A stretch of DNA of 64,000 bases from Azoarcus sp. DN11 (GCF_003628555.1 NZ_CP021731.1:1-64000), one strand, 5' to 3'. Numbered from the stretch's first letter, positions 10,436-19,219 are shown. The notes: generated by a model from the sequence alone, not told the origin. Made by a program: numbers and translations.

Positions 10436-11930
10436 GACCGTTCTCCGCGTGCAGACGGTCGTAGCGGCCGGCGTCGGCAAGCGGTGCCTCGGACACCGCG
10501 AGTGCCGTGTCGAGGGGTGTCGGTGGGGGCGCCTGACGCAGGCGGGCGAGCACATTCTTGACGTGCTCCGCACTGGGCGTGCCGGATTCGAGGATCAGTT
10601 CGACCGCCACCAGCACGCTCTCCAGACCATGGCGGGGGACGTGCGCCAGAATGTCGGCCATCAGCCGATCGCCCCCCGGGCGTTTGACGAGCAGCGCCCG
10701 CAGTTGCTGCAGCGGCGCGGGCAAGCCCTCGAAGGGCGCACCGTTACGCAAGGCCCCCGGTTTGCGTTCAAGCAGCGGCAGGTAGTGCTGCCAGTCGTAG
10801 ATGACCTGGCCGCGCTCGAAGCTGCGCGCATGGGTGGCGACCAGGCCGTCCTCGGCATGGATCTCGATCCGCTCAGGGTACAGCCGCAGACTCACCTTCT
10901 GGTTGGCGAAGGCGCACGGGACCGAGTAGCGATTGCGCTCGTTCGTCACGAGACTGGTACTGGAGACCGGCACGATGGCCTCCACGTAGCTATCGAAGCT
11001 CGGCACCATCGGCATCAAGGCATCGCGCTCGAGCGCGAGGGCGTCGGCGATGGTGAGGTGCTCGGCGTCGGGGAACGCCAGTTCCGACCACAGCGCCTGG
11101 CAGCGCACCTCGAGCCAGGCGTTCAGTTCGGTGAAGCTGCAGAAGCGCCGTTGTAGCGCCTCATGCCACAGGCGCCGCCGGCTGTCCTGCACGTTCTTCT
11201 CGACGACCCCTTTCTCCCAGCCGCTGGCAACGTTGCAGAAGTCCGGATCGAACAGGTAGTGCGCCGCCATCGCCGCGAAGCGCGTATTGACGATGCGCCG
11301 CTTGCCCACGCCAACCTTATCGACAGCGGTCTTCATGTTGTCGTAGATGCCGCGCCGGGGAATGCCGCCGAACACCCGGAATGCACGCGTGTGCGCGTCG
11401 AACAGCATCTCATGGCTCTGCGTCGGGTAGGCCGCGAGCATGAAGGCGCGGCTCGCACAGAGCTTCGTGTGCGCGAGCAGCACCTTGCGATGGAAGCCGC
11501 CGATCACCAGCGCTTCCTCGCTCCAGTCAAACTGGAAGGCCTCCCCGAATTCGAATTTGAGCGGGATGAAGCTCGATTTCGCAGGCTTCCCACCGGCCTC
11601 GCGCCAGCGTCGCACGTACTCGCTCACCCGCGAGTAGCTGCCCGTGAAGCCCAACTCCTTCAACTGCCGAAACAGCACCAGCGCCGTGCGCCGCTCCCGC
11701 TTCGCCCGTCGGGCGTCCGCCTCGAGCCACTGCACGAGCCGCGTCTCGAAGGGCGCCAGTACCGTCTCCCGCGCCGTTCGCCGGTACTTCGGTTCGGCTC
11801 CCTCGCCAGCCCTCAGCCATTGCCGCACGGTGTTGCGTGCCAGCCCCGTGCGCCGGCAGATCTCCTTGATCGACAGACCGTCGCGAAAGTGCAACCGCCG
11901 AATCTTGCCCAGCATGTTCATGGTGATCAT
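10428..11930 (-). CDS. istA: IS21-family transposase IstA
   Basis: DDE transposase of the IS21 family, 500 residues. The N-terminal helix-turn-helix region ([19 protein letters not shown], about 21-39) is followed by an rve-type integrase core ([43 protein letters not shown]) and a C-terminal Mu-B-like region ([20 protein letters not shown]). The gene starts 105 bp inside the right inverted end and overlaps istB. No frameshift is seen, so the element could be active. Confidence 0.92.
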   Translation of the reverse strand: MITMNMLGKIRRLHFRDGLSIKEICRRTGLARNTVRQWLRAGEGAEPKYRRTARETVLAPFETRLVQWLEADARRAKRERRTALVLFRQLKELGFTGSYSRVSEYVRRWREAGGKPAKSSFIPLKFEFGEAFQFDWSEEALVIGGFHRKVLLAHTKLCASRAFMLAAYPTQSHEMLFDAHTRAFRVFGGIPRRGIYDNMKTAVDKVGVGKRRIVNTRFAAMAAHYLFDPDFCNVASGWEKGVVEKNVQDSRRRLWHEALQRRFCSFTELNAWLEVRCQALWSELAFPDAEHLTIADALALERDALMPMVPSFDSYVEAIVPVSSTSLVTNERNRYSVPCAFANQKVSLRLYPERIEIHAEDGLVATHARSFERGQVIYDWQHYLPLLERKPGALRNGAPFEGLPAPLQQLRALLVKRPGGDRLMADILAHVPRHGLESVLVAVELILESGTPSAEHVKNVLARLRQAPPPTPLDTALAVSEAPLADAGRYDRLHAENGHA

Positions 11931-12097
11931 CTCCTCGAACCCTGCTCAAACATCGAGCAGGCAGGTTAATCACCAGGGTCAATTTTCAGCGCGCACAACC
12001 CGCGAAAGGGGGTCAATTTTCAATGCGTAGCAACACGAGTGAGCTGCTGCCGGTTTCATCTTCCCACAAGGTGTTCGTGAACCGACAGCAGCCCACA

Positions 12098-12352
12098 TCA
12101 TGAAAGGTCTGCCGGCCGGATTTCGATGCGTACGCGCGGCGGCTCGAACTCGATGTCTTCAACGCCTGGCATGGCTAGTGCGTCGGCGATATTGCGCCGC
12201 TGCTTGGTGAGCCGTTGGTACTCCTCGAACGTCAGCAGAACGTGCGCTGGCTTGCCGCGGTCCGCGATGAACACGGGACCCTGCTCAGCGGCCCTCTTGG
12301 CGCGACTTACATCCTGGTTGAATTCCCGACTTGATAGGGTCGTGATGGTCAC
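12098..12352 (-). CDS. Phd/YefM-family antitoxin, orphan
   Basis: 84 residues from a GTG at 12352 preceded by GAGGTGA. The N-terminus MTITTLSSREFNQDVSRAKR and the following GPVFIADRGKPAHVLLTFEEYQ fit the Phd/YefM fold: DNA-binding N-terminal half and toxin-binding C-terminal tail (VEDIEFEPPRV...). In intact modules the toxin gene, usually a PIN-domain VapC or a RelE-type protein, follows immediately. Here only about 60 bp remain before the end of the IS21 element, and no toxin start could be recognised. The toxin was probably lost when the IS inserted or afterwards. Confidence 0.75.
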   Translation of the reverse strand: MTITTLSSREFNQDVSRAKRAAEQGPVFIADRGKPAHVLLTFEEYQRLTKQRRNIADALAMPGVEDIEFEPPRVRIEIRPADLS

Positions 12353-12504
12353 GGCATCACCTCTGTCAGAACATGACAGTAAGTATGTTGCTACATATGA
12401 TTCGAATTACAACGTCTGCACGGCTACGTTGCCTTAACCCCAGCTGAACTACGATGATGGCAGGCAGTGTCTTATGAGGGCAATCAACGGTACCGGGAGG
12501 ACGG

Positions 12505-12750
12505 ATGCACATATACGTGAGTTCGTACGAGGCCAGAACCAAGCTGGCCGAACTACTGCGCGGTGTCCTCGCGGGAAATATCTACACCATTACTGTCCGG
12601 GGCGAACCCGTGGCTGATCTGGTCCCAGCGGCGGCCAACAAGAATGCCTTCCAGTCAGAGGCTGTCGAGCGCATGAAGGAGTTCATGCGAACTGCTCCAG
12701 CTGCTGCAGGCGTGGATCTGAAGGAACTTATCGATGACGGGCGCGCATAG
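12505..12750 (+). CDS. Phd/YefM-family antitoxin, orphan
   Basis: 81 residues from ATG 12505, with a good ribosome binding site (GGGAGGA) just upstream. MHIYVSSYEARTKLAELLRG and YTITVRGEPVADLVPA are typical of the DNA-binding half of Phd/YefM antitoxins. The C-terminal tail would cover a PIN or RelE toxin. No toxin follows; instead there is a 25-codon remnant (12784-12861) and an A+T-rich stretch before fic. The gene itself is intact and may still repress its own promoter or protect against homologous toxins. Confidence 0.72.
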   Translation: MHIYVSSYEARTKLAELLRGVLAGNIYTITVRGEPVADLVPAAANKNAFQSEAVERMKEFMRTAPAAAGVDLKELIDDGRA

Positions 12751-12783
12751 GACCGAGCGCGACCAAAGGGGACGTTTGTGGAG

Positions 12784-12861
12784 ATGACCGAAGAACTACT
12801 CGATGCCGGCCGGAGCGAGCGCGGGGGTCTGTCGCGACGGCAGATTGCATACTTGCATTGA
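12784..12861 (+). pseudogene. Small remnant ORF
   Basis: Encodes MTEELLDAGRSERGGLSRRQ then IAYLH and a stop. It resembles the N-terminus of a small uncharacterised protein often found beside accessory genes (LxxGRSxxGGxxxxQL). Only 25 residues remain and the A+T-rich fic upstream region follows. Similarity is from memory and weak. Confidence 0.3.
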
Positions 12862-13057
12862 GTTGCGCACCCGTTTGCAACTGCGCTGACCACGCCCCCG
12901 TACGGGAACCCCGCTCATCACAGCACAGAGATAGTCGGCGCGGCGGCACGAGTATCCACTGAGTCGTGGGCACCAACGAGCTTTAAACTCGGGTTTGTTC
13001 ATTAAAGTTAGCGCCACTATCATTTAATGGAAGCTCTCCTCATTAAAGCTTGTTGCC
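12862..13057 (+). promoter_or_regulatory. Upstream region of fic with repeated CATTAAAG motifs
   Basis: CATTAAAG occurs at 13000-13007 and 13041-13048, CATTTAATG at 13021-13029 and the related CTTTAAAC at 12981-12988. They are spaced about 20 bp apart just in front of the fic start. Such regular spacing suggests an operator, possibly bound by the winged-helix domain of the Fic protein itself (autoregulation, inferred). Nothing coding is seen here. Confidence 0.45.
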
Positions 13058-14653
13058 ATGAATAGGAACGATCTCAGTCTGCGGCTGCAGCAGTCCCTCG
13101 TGCCGGTGAAGAGCCATCCGGGCGCGTTGGCGATCGTCCCGCCTGCGCCTCCGCTCTTGGTGCCCTTGGCCGGCGTCGAAAACGCCGTATACGGTGCCCA
13201 TGAGGCGCTGGCCCAGCTCAGGGAGGTGACGTCGACGCTGCTCAACCCCAATCTGATCACCCGCACCCTGGATCGGCGCGAGGCGGTGCGCAGCAGCCAG
13301 ATCGAAGGCTCGCAGTCTGACGTGGACCAGCTCCTCGAATACGAGGCCACCGGCAGCGACGCGGGCTTGCCCCCCGATGTTCGGACGACGTTGAACTACG
13401 TGAAAGCTCTCGATTACGGCTTGGCCGAGGTCAAACGGTCGGGGCGCGAAGCGTTCAGTGTTGAGCTGCTGCAGGAGATCCACCGGCGCCTGATGGCGGG
13501 CGACGCCCATTATCGCGACACCCCGGGCCAGGTGCGCAGCCGACAGAACTGGATCGGTGGCGGCTCGATCTACCAGGCCAAGATCGTACCCCCGCCGCCT
13601 GAAGCGCTCGGCAAATCCCTCGACGAGGTGGTGGACCTCATGCGGTATGCCACTTCCGAGGAGGATCAGTATTCGGTCTCAATCGTGGTCCGCATGGCCG
13701 TCGTGCACGCCCAGTTCGAGCTGATCCATCCCTTCCTGGACGGCAACGGACGGGTCGGCCGCATTCTGCTGCCGCTGATGCTTGCGGCCGAAGGGTATCC
13801 ACCGGCCTACCTCGCGGGCTACATGAAGAGCAACCAAAGCGAGTACTACCGCGCGTTGGGGGATGCGCAGTTGCGGGAGAAATGGCCGCAGTGGGTGCAG
13901 TTTATGGCCCATGCCGTCCAGGAATCTTGCCGCGACGCCATGGATGTGACGCACGATCTCCTGGCCATGAAGGAGAGCTGGAGGCAACGGCTCGCGGGGC
14001 TGCGCAGCGACGCAAGTGCCCTGGCAGCGCTCGATTTCGTCTTGTCGAAGCCGGTCCTGACGGTGAACAACCTCAAAGACCATCTCGGCGTCTCCTTCCC
14101 GGCCGCCAATAGCGCCGTCGAGGTGCTGAAGACGAAGGGAATTCTCGCCGAATCGACCAAGGAAGGACGGGCACGCGTGTTCGTGGCGAGGGACGTCATC
14201 GCCCGCCTGGAAAAGACTCCAGAGCGTCATCGTGCCCCGGCGGCATCGCCAACCCCGCCGGCGATGCCGGCGCCGGCCCCAGCGGTCCTGCTGGAGCAAT
14301 TGAAGGCCCGCGTGGTCCTGATGACGGATCGGCTGATCCGGTGGTCGGATGCCCCGTTCAAACGCGCGAGTGGCACCATACTGGCCGCGAACGCGCGGTG
14401 GGCTGCGATCGACTTGGGCGATCGCGTCCAGATCCTCGATCGCGAGAAGTGGCCGGTGGAAGAAGGCTGCAGATACGTTCTCAATGCCGAGTTGGCACCT
14501 CCCAGCGTAACCCGGCGGCCGGTCGAGACCAATACGGCAGTGGCCTTGCAGCAGAGCTATGGCGATAAGATCGGCAACCTCGCCCGCGACTGGGTCTCCC
14601 GGGATAGGGAGCTGGGTCTCGTCAAGAGAAGGGATCCGGGTCGTGGCTTTTGA
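13058..14653 (+). CDS. fic: Fic family AMP-transferase with winged helix
   Basis: Fic enzymes transfer AMP from ATP to target proteins, commonly acting as toxins or regulators. The 531-residue protein has an N-terminal inhibitory helix motif S79-x3-E83-G84 (class II Fic), the catalytic loop HPFLDGNGRVGR at 224-235 (catalytic H224), and a winged-helix region around 325-375. A Pro/Ala linker is followed by an extra C-terminal domain (about 415-510) that is not usual in short Fic proteins and that I do not recognise. All key Fic residues are present. The gene is flanked by antitoxin remnants, but class II Fic proteins carry their own inhibitor and need no partner. ATG 13058 fits the upstream motif cluster. 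Confidence 0.9.
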   Translation: MNRNDLSLRLQQSLVPVKSHPGALAIVPPAPPLLVPLAGVENAVYGAHEALAQLREVTSTLLNPNLITRTLDRREAVRSSQIEGSQSDVDQLLEYEATGSDAGLPPDVRTTLNYVKALDYGLAEVKRSGREAFSVELLQEIHRRLMAGDAHYRDTPGQVRSRQNWIGGGSIYQAKIVPPPPEALGKSLDEVVDLMRYATSEEDQYSVSIVVRMAVVHAQFELIHPFLDGNGRVGRILLPLMLAAEGYPPAYLAGYMKSNQSEYYRALGDAQLREKWPQWVQFMAHAVQESCRDAMDVTHDLLAMKESWRQRLAGLRSDASALAALDFVLSKPVLTVNNLKDHLGVSFPAANSAVEVLKTKGILAESTKEGRARVFVARDVIARLEKTPERHRAPAASPTPPAMPAPAPAVLLEQLKARVVLMTDRLIRWSDAPFKRASGTILAANARWAAIDLGDRVQILDREKWPVEEGCRYVLNAELAPPSVTRRPVETNTAVALQQSYGDKIGNLARDWVSRDRELGLVKRRDPGRGF

Positions 14654-14684
14654 ATATGGATCAGCAAGTACATGGAGTCGTTGT

Positions 14685-14891
14685 ATGGCACGGAAGGCGC
14701 GCAAGCCCATACACACTACGAATCTGCGCAAAGTCGGTGTCTCCGTTGACGACGGCGAGCTGATTGTCGAACGGCAGCGCCCACGCTACACGCTCGAAGA
14801 GTTGCTCGCACAGTGCGACGGCTCGGCTGAGGAGAGCACCGAAGACCGTGAATGGCTCGACACCGAGCCAGTCGGGCGCGAGCTGCTGTAA
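14685..14891 (+). pseudogene. MazE-like antitoxin, N-terminally shortened
   Basis: 68 residues. The C-terminal part (PRYTLEELLAQ... then DREWLDTEPVGRELL) is the toxin-binding tail typical of ChpI/MazE-type antitoxins. The N-terminal AbrB-like DNA-binding segment with its usual KWGNS...RIP motif is absent and replaced by MARKARKPIHTTNLRK. Its stop codon overlaps the start of a MazF-like fragment (TAATG), the arrangement of intact mazEF-type operons. It is probably a decayed antitoxin gene. Confidence 0.6.
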
Positions 14892-14998
14892 TGGAGCGCG
14901 GCGATATCTACCTGGTGCCGCTCGATCCGACGTCGGGACACGAGCAGCAAGGCACGCGGCCGGGGCTGATCGCCTCTCCCGTACATTCAACTAGCTAA
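14891..14998 (+). pseudogene. MazF/PemK-like toxin, truncated
   Basis: Encodes 35 residues beginning MERGDIYLVPLDPTSGHEQQ and then GTRPGLI. This is the N-terminal strand-loop of MazF/PemK endoribonucleases, which are normally about 110 residues. The frame then ends at a stop 14 bp before the exonuclease gene. The rest of the toxin is missing, so it is not expected to be active. Confidence 0.75.
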
Positions 14999-15011
14999 CG
15001 AAAACGCCTCC

Positions 15012-15518
15012 ATGCTCCTATTCCTTGATACGGAATTCACCGACTTCGACGACTGCGATCTCATCAGCGTCGGCTTGGTATCCGAGGATGGCAAGTACGA
15101 GTTCTACGCCGAGCGCACCGATTATCGGCACGACTGGGCCAACAGTTTCGTGCGCACCGACATCATCCCTCATCTAGGGCGGTTCCCGGGTGTAGCCTGT
15201 ACCGGTGAAGAATTGACCCGGCGGCTGTGGGCTTGGTTTGGGACGTTGCCGCGCCGCGTGCAGCTTGCCTGCGACTCGGCGCGCGACCACGATCTTCTGT
15301 GGTCAGCGTTCGTTCAGGGGCTTCCCCCGAACCTCGACAAGACGATTTACGACCTGCGCGGGCTCATCGATACAACGGTATTCCACGATGCCGTGTGCCG
15401 ATACCATGAGCAGCCCGACCATCCCTGGCATCATGCCTTTCATGATGCCAGCGCCCACCGCGCTGGCTGGATGGCTTGGATGGACCACAAACGGAACGAG
15501 CGACCGACATGCAGATGA
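15012..15518 (+). CDS. DEDDh-family 3'-5' exonuclease-like protein
   Basis: 168 residues. D6 and E8 in LLFLDTEFT give the DxE exonuclease I motif, D88/D92/D94 lie in LACDSARDHDLL, and H140...D145 in HHAFHDASAH fits the H-x4-D exonuclease III motif. Together they indicate an RNase T/DnaQ-like fold acting on RNA or DNA. It begins 14 bp after the truncated mazF and overlaps a small downstream gene by 10 nt, so it is part of the island cargo. Substrate is unknown; a role in a TA or defence setting is only suggested by position. Confidence 0.75.
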   Translation: MLLFLDTEFTDFDDCDLISVGLVSEDGKYEFYAERTDYRHDWANSFVRTDIIPHLGRFPGVACTGEELTRRLWAWFGTLPRRVQLACDSARDHDLLWSAFVQGLPPNLDKTIYDLRGLIDTTVFHDAVCRYHEQPDHPWHHAFHDASAHRAGWMAWMDHKRNERPTCR

Positions 15519-15694
15519 CCCCAGCCGACCTCGCCTACATCAAGGGTGAAGCCTCTGCCCAACCGGCTGACACCTCCGAACAAGCACTCGAGCGCGCAGC
15601 TGAGAACGGGTACATTGCTCCTGGTCCACAGCGCGACGCGTTTCTCTCGGGCTTCCTCGCGGCGTTGAGCAACGACACTGACACAGCCGACTGA
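15509..15694 (+). CDS. Small hypothetical protein
   Basis: 61 residues, ATG 15509, overlapping the exonuclease gene by 10 nt in a different frame, which suggests co-translation. The sequence is acidic (MQMTPADLAYIKGEASAQPA...) with a C-terminal FLSGFLAALSND helix. It might be an accessory or inhibitor of the exonuclease, but nothing in the sequence proves this. No family recognised. Confidence 0.5.
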   Translation: MQMTPADLAYIKGEASAQPADTSEQALERAAENGYIAPGPQRDAFLSGFLAALSNDTDTAD

Positions 15695-15785
15695 TACCAA
15701 ACGCAGCCGTCGTGCAGGGCTTTTTCCTTATTTCCTGAGCTGCGGTGGGATTTTTTCATCCTTTGCGCGACGAGCGAGCTGGCCC

Positions 15786-15806
15786 GGTCTCAGAATTCGT
15801 GAAAAC
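15786..15806 (+). repeat. Inner end repeat of the island, right copy
   Basis: Reads GGTCTCAGAATTCGTG followed by AAAAC. It is the partner of 5655-5676 in the same orientation. A further related word (CAGTAATCGTGAGACC) lies at about 15835-15850. It sits 48 bp inside the right 73-bp repeat. Confidence 0.5.
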
Positions 15807-15854
15807 GCTCAAGAGATGGCAAGGACTGCATTTCAGTAATCGTGAGACCCTACA

Positions 15855-15927
15855 ATTTTGTCGGGTGACACGGAACGTGAAAATCTTGCCAAACTAACGA
15901 AAAATTACCGCAGATAATGAAAAGGCT
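15855..15927 (+). repeat. 73-bp direct repeat, right copy (attR-like)
   Basis: Identical to 5579-5651. Its last bases (AAAGGCT) form the left arm of the terminator at 15921-15942, so the repeat is continuous with what was probably the original gyrB terminator. Confidence 0.9.
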
Positions 15928-15946
15928 CCGAATGGAGCCTTTTTTG
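15921..15946 (+). terminator. Presumed original gyrB terminator
   Basis: AAAGGCTCC (15921-15929) pairs perfectly with GGAGCCTTT (15934-15942) around a GAAT tetraloop, and a T run follows. The left arm lies in the right 73-bp repeat. It was probably directly downstream of gyrB before the island inserted. Confidence 0.85.
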
Positions 15947-16043
15947 TTTCTTGGGCCACCCCGCTGTCGTGTCTTTTCCAATTTGATTACGCGCCGGACG
16001 TGGATACACTGCGTGCACTGCCCGCGCGGTCGCGTCCCTGCCC

Positions 16044-18139
16044 ATGCCGTTCTTCCGCACTTTCAAATTCCGCCTGATCGCACTCGGCGTCGTGCTCATC
16101 GTCGTCGGGGTCGTGGTGCGTCAGCTCATCATGCTTCCGGCGGTGCGGGACCGCGTGCATGACGTCGTCGCGGACGCGCAGTTGTCGATCGCGACCTATG
16201 TCGCACGGGACCTCGCTTACGGCGTCCAGGGGCAGCGCGCGCTGATCGGTGAATTGGCGGGCACGCTGCCGCCTGCGCTTTTGCGTCAGCCCGCACCGCT
16301 CGCGGACTGGCTGAGCGAGCGCGAGCGCCTGAACCCGCTCTTCGACCGCGGGCTGCGGGTGCTGCGGCCCGACGGCACGCGGGTGGCCGACAGTCTCAAG
16401 GTTGTCGGTGGCGAAGCGCAGGCCTCGTTGCCGCCCGTTTCCGAGGCCGACTGGTTCCGTGCGGCACTCGGCTCGGCGGGTACGGTGATCAGCAGCCCGC
16501 ACCGCGACGGCGGCGACGGGGCGCCGGTCATCGTCATGGCCGCGGCGGTGCGCGATGGCGGCGGGCGCGTGCTGGGCGTGCTGGCGGGCGAGCTGCGGCT
16601 CGACGAGGGGGGCTTTCTCGACGATCTGCAGCAGACGCGGCTGGGCACCAGCGGCGGATTCCTGGTGATCTCGCCCGCCGACAAGCTGTTCGTCGCCTCG
16701 AACGATCCGACGATGGTGCTCCAGCCCACGCCGGCTCCGGGCATCAACCCGCTGCTCGATCGCGCAATGGCCGGATATCGGGGTACCGGCATCATGGTCG
16801 ATGCGCAGGGCACGCACGAGCTCGCCGCGATCGCGGCCGTGCCCGACACCGGATGGCTCGTCGTCGCGCATACGCCGACGACCGAAGTGTCGCAGCCGGT
16901 CGAGGAGCTGCGCCGCCTGCTGTGGCGCAATTCGTTCGGGACCATGATCGGCCTGAGCCTCCTCCTGTTGGCGGTGCTGCCGCGCATGCTGCGCCCGCTG
17001 ACGGATGCGGCCCGCGCGCTTCGCGAGATGGCCGACGGCAAGCGGGAACTGGCGCCCCTGGCCGTGACGCGCCAGGACGAGGTCGGCGACCTGCTGCTCG
17101 GATTCAACAGCCTGATGGCCCGGCTGCACGAAAAGGAGCAGGCGCTGCTGCAGACCCTGAAACAGCTCGACCAGCTCGCCGGAACCGATGCGCTGACCGG
17201 AGCGTGGAATCGACGCCAGTTCTACCAGGTCGTGACGCTGGAAATCGAGCGTTCCCGGCGCTATCGCCATCCCCTGGCGATGATTCTGCTGGACGTCGAT
17301 CTGTTCAAGGGAGTCAACGACCGCTACGGCCACGTCAAGGGCGACGAAGTCCTGCAGGCAGTCGCGGACTGTATCCGCAGCACCCTGCGCAAGCCCGATT
17401 CGCTGACCCGCTGGGGGGCGAGGAGTTTCTCGTGCTCCTGCCCGAGACCGATCTCGCGAACGCGGCGGTGCTGGCCGAGCGCGCCCGGGCGTGCGTTGCC
17501 GCGCACCACATCGACGGGGTCGGCAGCGTCACCGCGAGCTTCGGCGTGGCCGAGCTGGGCGACGCCGAATCCCGCGACGAATGGATCGCGCGCACCGATG
17601 CCGCGCTGTACCGTGCCAAGCAGCGCGGACGAAACCGCGTCGAGGCCGACCGTACCGTGGTCAACCGCGGGGCAGAGCAGAACGAACTGATCAGGCTCGT
17701 GTGGCACCCCTCCTTCGCGAGCGGCAACGCCGAACTGGACGCCGAACACCGCGAGCTGTTCGACGAAATCAACGCGCTATGGACGCTGATCGTGGCGGAG
17801 CGCCCCATCGACGAGATTTGCGCGACCATCGATGCGCTCTACGGGAAGATGCTGCGCCATTTCCACGACGAGGAACGACTCCTGCAGCGCATCGGCTATC
17901 CCGAGCTCGCCGCCCACGTCCGCATGCACGCCGCACTCACCGCAAGGGCCGACGCCGTGATCGAGGACTTCCGCCGCGACCGTGCCGACTTCGGCCCGCT
18001 CTTCACCTTCCTCGCCCACGACATGGTCGCGCGGCACATCGTCAACCAGGACCGCGCCTATTTTCCGTACCTTGAAGCGGCATCGCAGCCGGACGGCACC
18101 GCATCGGCCCCGGCCGCCCTCACGGACGACACGGCGTAG
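16044..18139 (+). pseudogene. dCache-HAMP-GGDEF-hemerythrin protein, frameshifted
   Basis: A predicted diguanylate cyclase whose output would be tuned by an oxygen-binding hemerythrin domain. From ATG 16044 there is a membrane segment (about 8-28), a periplasmic Cache-like sensor (about 35-285), a second membrane segment (about 297-318), HAMP (about 320-370) and a GGDEF domain with I-site RKPD. At the active-site motif the frame breaks: the six G at 17413-17418 should be seven to read WGGEEF. The other frame then continues with the rest of GGDEF and a hemerythrin domain (LDAEHRELF; FHDEERLL; FLAHDMVARH) to 18139. Restoring one G gives about 698 residues. It is either a sequencing error in a G run or a true inactivating or phase-variable change. 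Confidence 0.85.
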
Positions 18140-18178
18140 GGGGCGCTCGGCCCGCGCCGTCGAACACAGGCACCCGGC

Positions 18179-18670
18179 ATGAAGACGCTGCTGATCATCT
18201 ATCACACCATGACCGGCGGCACGCTGCAGATGGCACGCGCCGCCGCCGACGGGGCCGCCGCCGACGGTTCGGTCGCGGTGCGCTTGTTGCGTGCGAACGA
18301 GGTCGGCGCCGACGACGTACTGGCTGCCGATGGCTACGTCTTCGCGACGCCGGAAAACCTCGCGGCGATTTCGGGGCAGATGAAGGACTTCTTCGATCGC
18401 ACCTACTATCCCGTCCTCGACCGCATCAACGGCCGGCCTTACGCGACGCTCGTGTGTGCGGGCAGCGACGGCAGCAACGCGGCTCGGCAGATCGAGCGCA
18501 TCGCGACCGGGTGGCGGCTGAAGCCGGTCGCGCCGCCGCTGATCGTGTGCACGCATGCGCAGACGGCCGAGGAGATTCTTCGCCCGAAACACATCGGGGC
18601 CGACGACCTCCGGCGCTGCGCCGAGCTGGGAGCCGGCACGGCCGCGGGTCTGGCGCTGGGGATCTTCTGA
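18179..18670 (+). CDS. Flavodoxin-like protein
   Basis: 163 residues of the flavodoxin/NADPH-dependent FMN reductase superfamily. The N-terminal IIYHTMTGGTLQMA (about 6-19) is the FMN phosphate-binding loop, and YVFATPENLAAISGQMKDFF (about 55-74) is the second FMN contact region. It is a soluble cytoplasmic electron carrier or reductase; no partner is encoded next to it. It starts 39 bp after the GGDEF-hemerythrin gene in the same direction and may share its transcript. Confidence 0.8.
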   Translation: MKTLLIIYHTMTGGTLQMARAAADGAAADGSVAVRLLRANEVGADDVLAADGYVFATPENLAAISGQMKDFFDRTYYPVLDRINGRPYATLVCAGSDGSNAARQIERIATGWRLKPVAPPLIVCTHAQTAEEILRPKHIGADDLRRCAELGAGTAAGLALGIF

Positions 18671-18693
18671 AGGTCGGCGCGCAGAGGGCACGA

Positions 18694-19101
18694 TCACGGC
18701 ACGGCCGGCGCCGTCGGCCCCTGGTCGAAGATCACCCGGCAGCGCAAGCGCGCGCCGCACATCACCGCGTCGGCGAGCAGCGCGGCGTCGTCGAGGTCTT
18801 CCGGCAGGCTGTACAGCGGAATGCGTATGAGCTTGCCGACCAGGAGTCCGGGCTCCTCGGCGATGGTGCGTACGAGCGGGGGAAGCGGTCCGCGGGTCGG
18901 GAAACCGTCGGTCGGCCCGGCGGGCGCCAGTGCCTGCTCCGGAGCCGTCACGGGCACCGGCGCTGCGGTCAGGCCGCAATAGATCGACATTGAGCCGTTG
19001 TAGCGGCACGCCCACACGGTGTCGATGTCGGCCGCCGCAGCGCCGCCGCCAGGCGAGGTCGCCGCGAGAAGTACGGCGATGGCTCGAATCACGCTTTTCA
19101 A
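18694..19101 (-). CDS. Secreted hypothetical protein
   Basis: 135 residues. A signal peptide is evident (MKSVIRAIAVLLAATSPGGG then AAAA, cleavage near AAA-AD). The mature part has cysteines in WACRY, SIYCGL, VMCGA and LRCRVIF that could form two disulfides, and is Pro-rich in the middle. It is probably periplasmic. No domain recognised. It converges on the flavodoxin-like gene with only a 23-bp gap. Confidence 0.6.
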   Translation of the reverse strand: MKSVIRAIAVLLAATSPGGGAAAADIDTVWACRYNGSMSIYCGLTAAPVPVTAPEQALAPAGPTDGFPTRGPLPPLVRTIAEEPGLLVGKLIRIPLYSLPEDLDDAALLADAVMCGARLRCRVIFDQGPTAPAVP

Positions 19102-19219
19102 CTGAATCTCCCGGTTGCCGCTCCTATTCTAGTAATTCTCCTGGCATGGCCCGAGGAACTCCGGCACGCTCGCACGCGCATTGCCGGAGGAGGAAGGCCA
19201 CGGCGGGAGGCCGGGCGGC

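Larger units (their letters stand above)
9453..12035 (-). mobile_element. IS21-family insertion sequence
   Basis: An istA-istB pair on the minus strand lies between inverted ends. The left end reads TGTCCGCGCGCG then TTGAATTTTGACCCCC; the right end, inverted, reads TGTTGCTACGCA then TTGAAAATTGACCCCC. Further copies of the GACCC/TCAATTTT motif lie inside each end (about 9490-9512 and 11976-11990), as is usual for IS21 multiple terminal repeats. Total length is about 2.58 kb. Flanks (left ...CCAAAGC, right CGAGTGA...) show no target duplication, so a deletion or recombination may have accompanied or followed insertion. The genes look intact. Confidence 0.85.

Noticed and set aside
12036..12097. 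Remainder of a toxin gene after the antitoxin at 12098
   Set aside because: All three frames of the 62-bp stretch were read; none gives a PIN or RelE-like start.
17405..17425. Programmed frameshifting in the GGDEF-hemerythrin gene
   Set aside because: There is no slippery heptamer with a convincing downstream structure, and GGDEF genes are not known to use it. A base loss in the G run is simpler.
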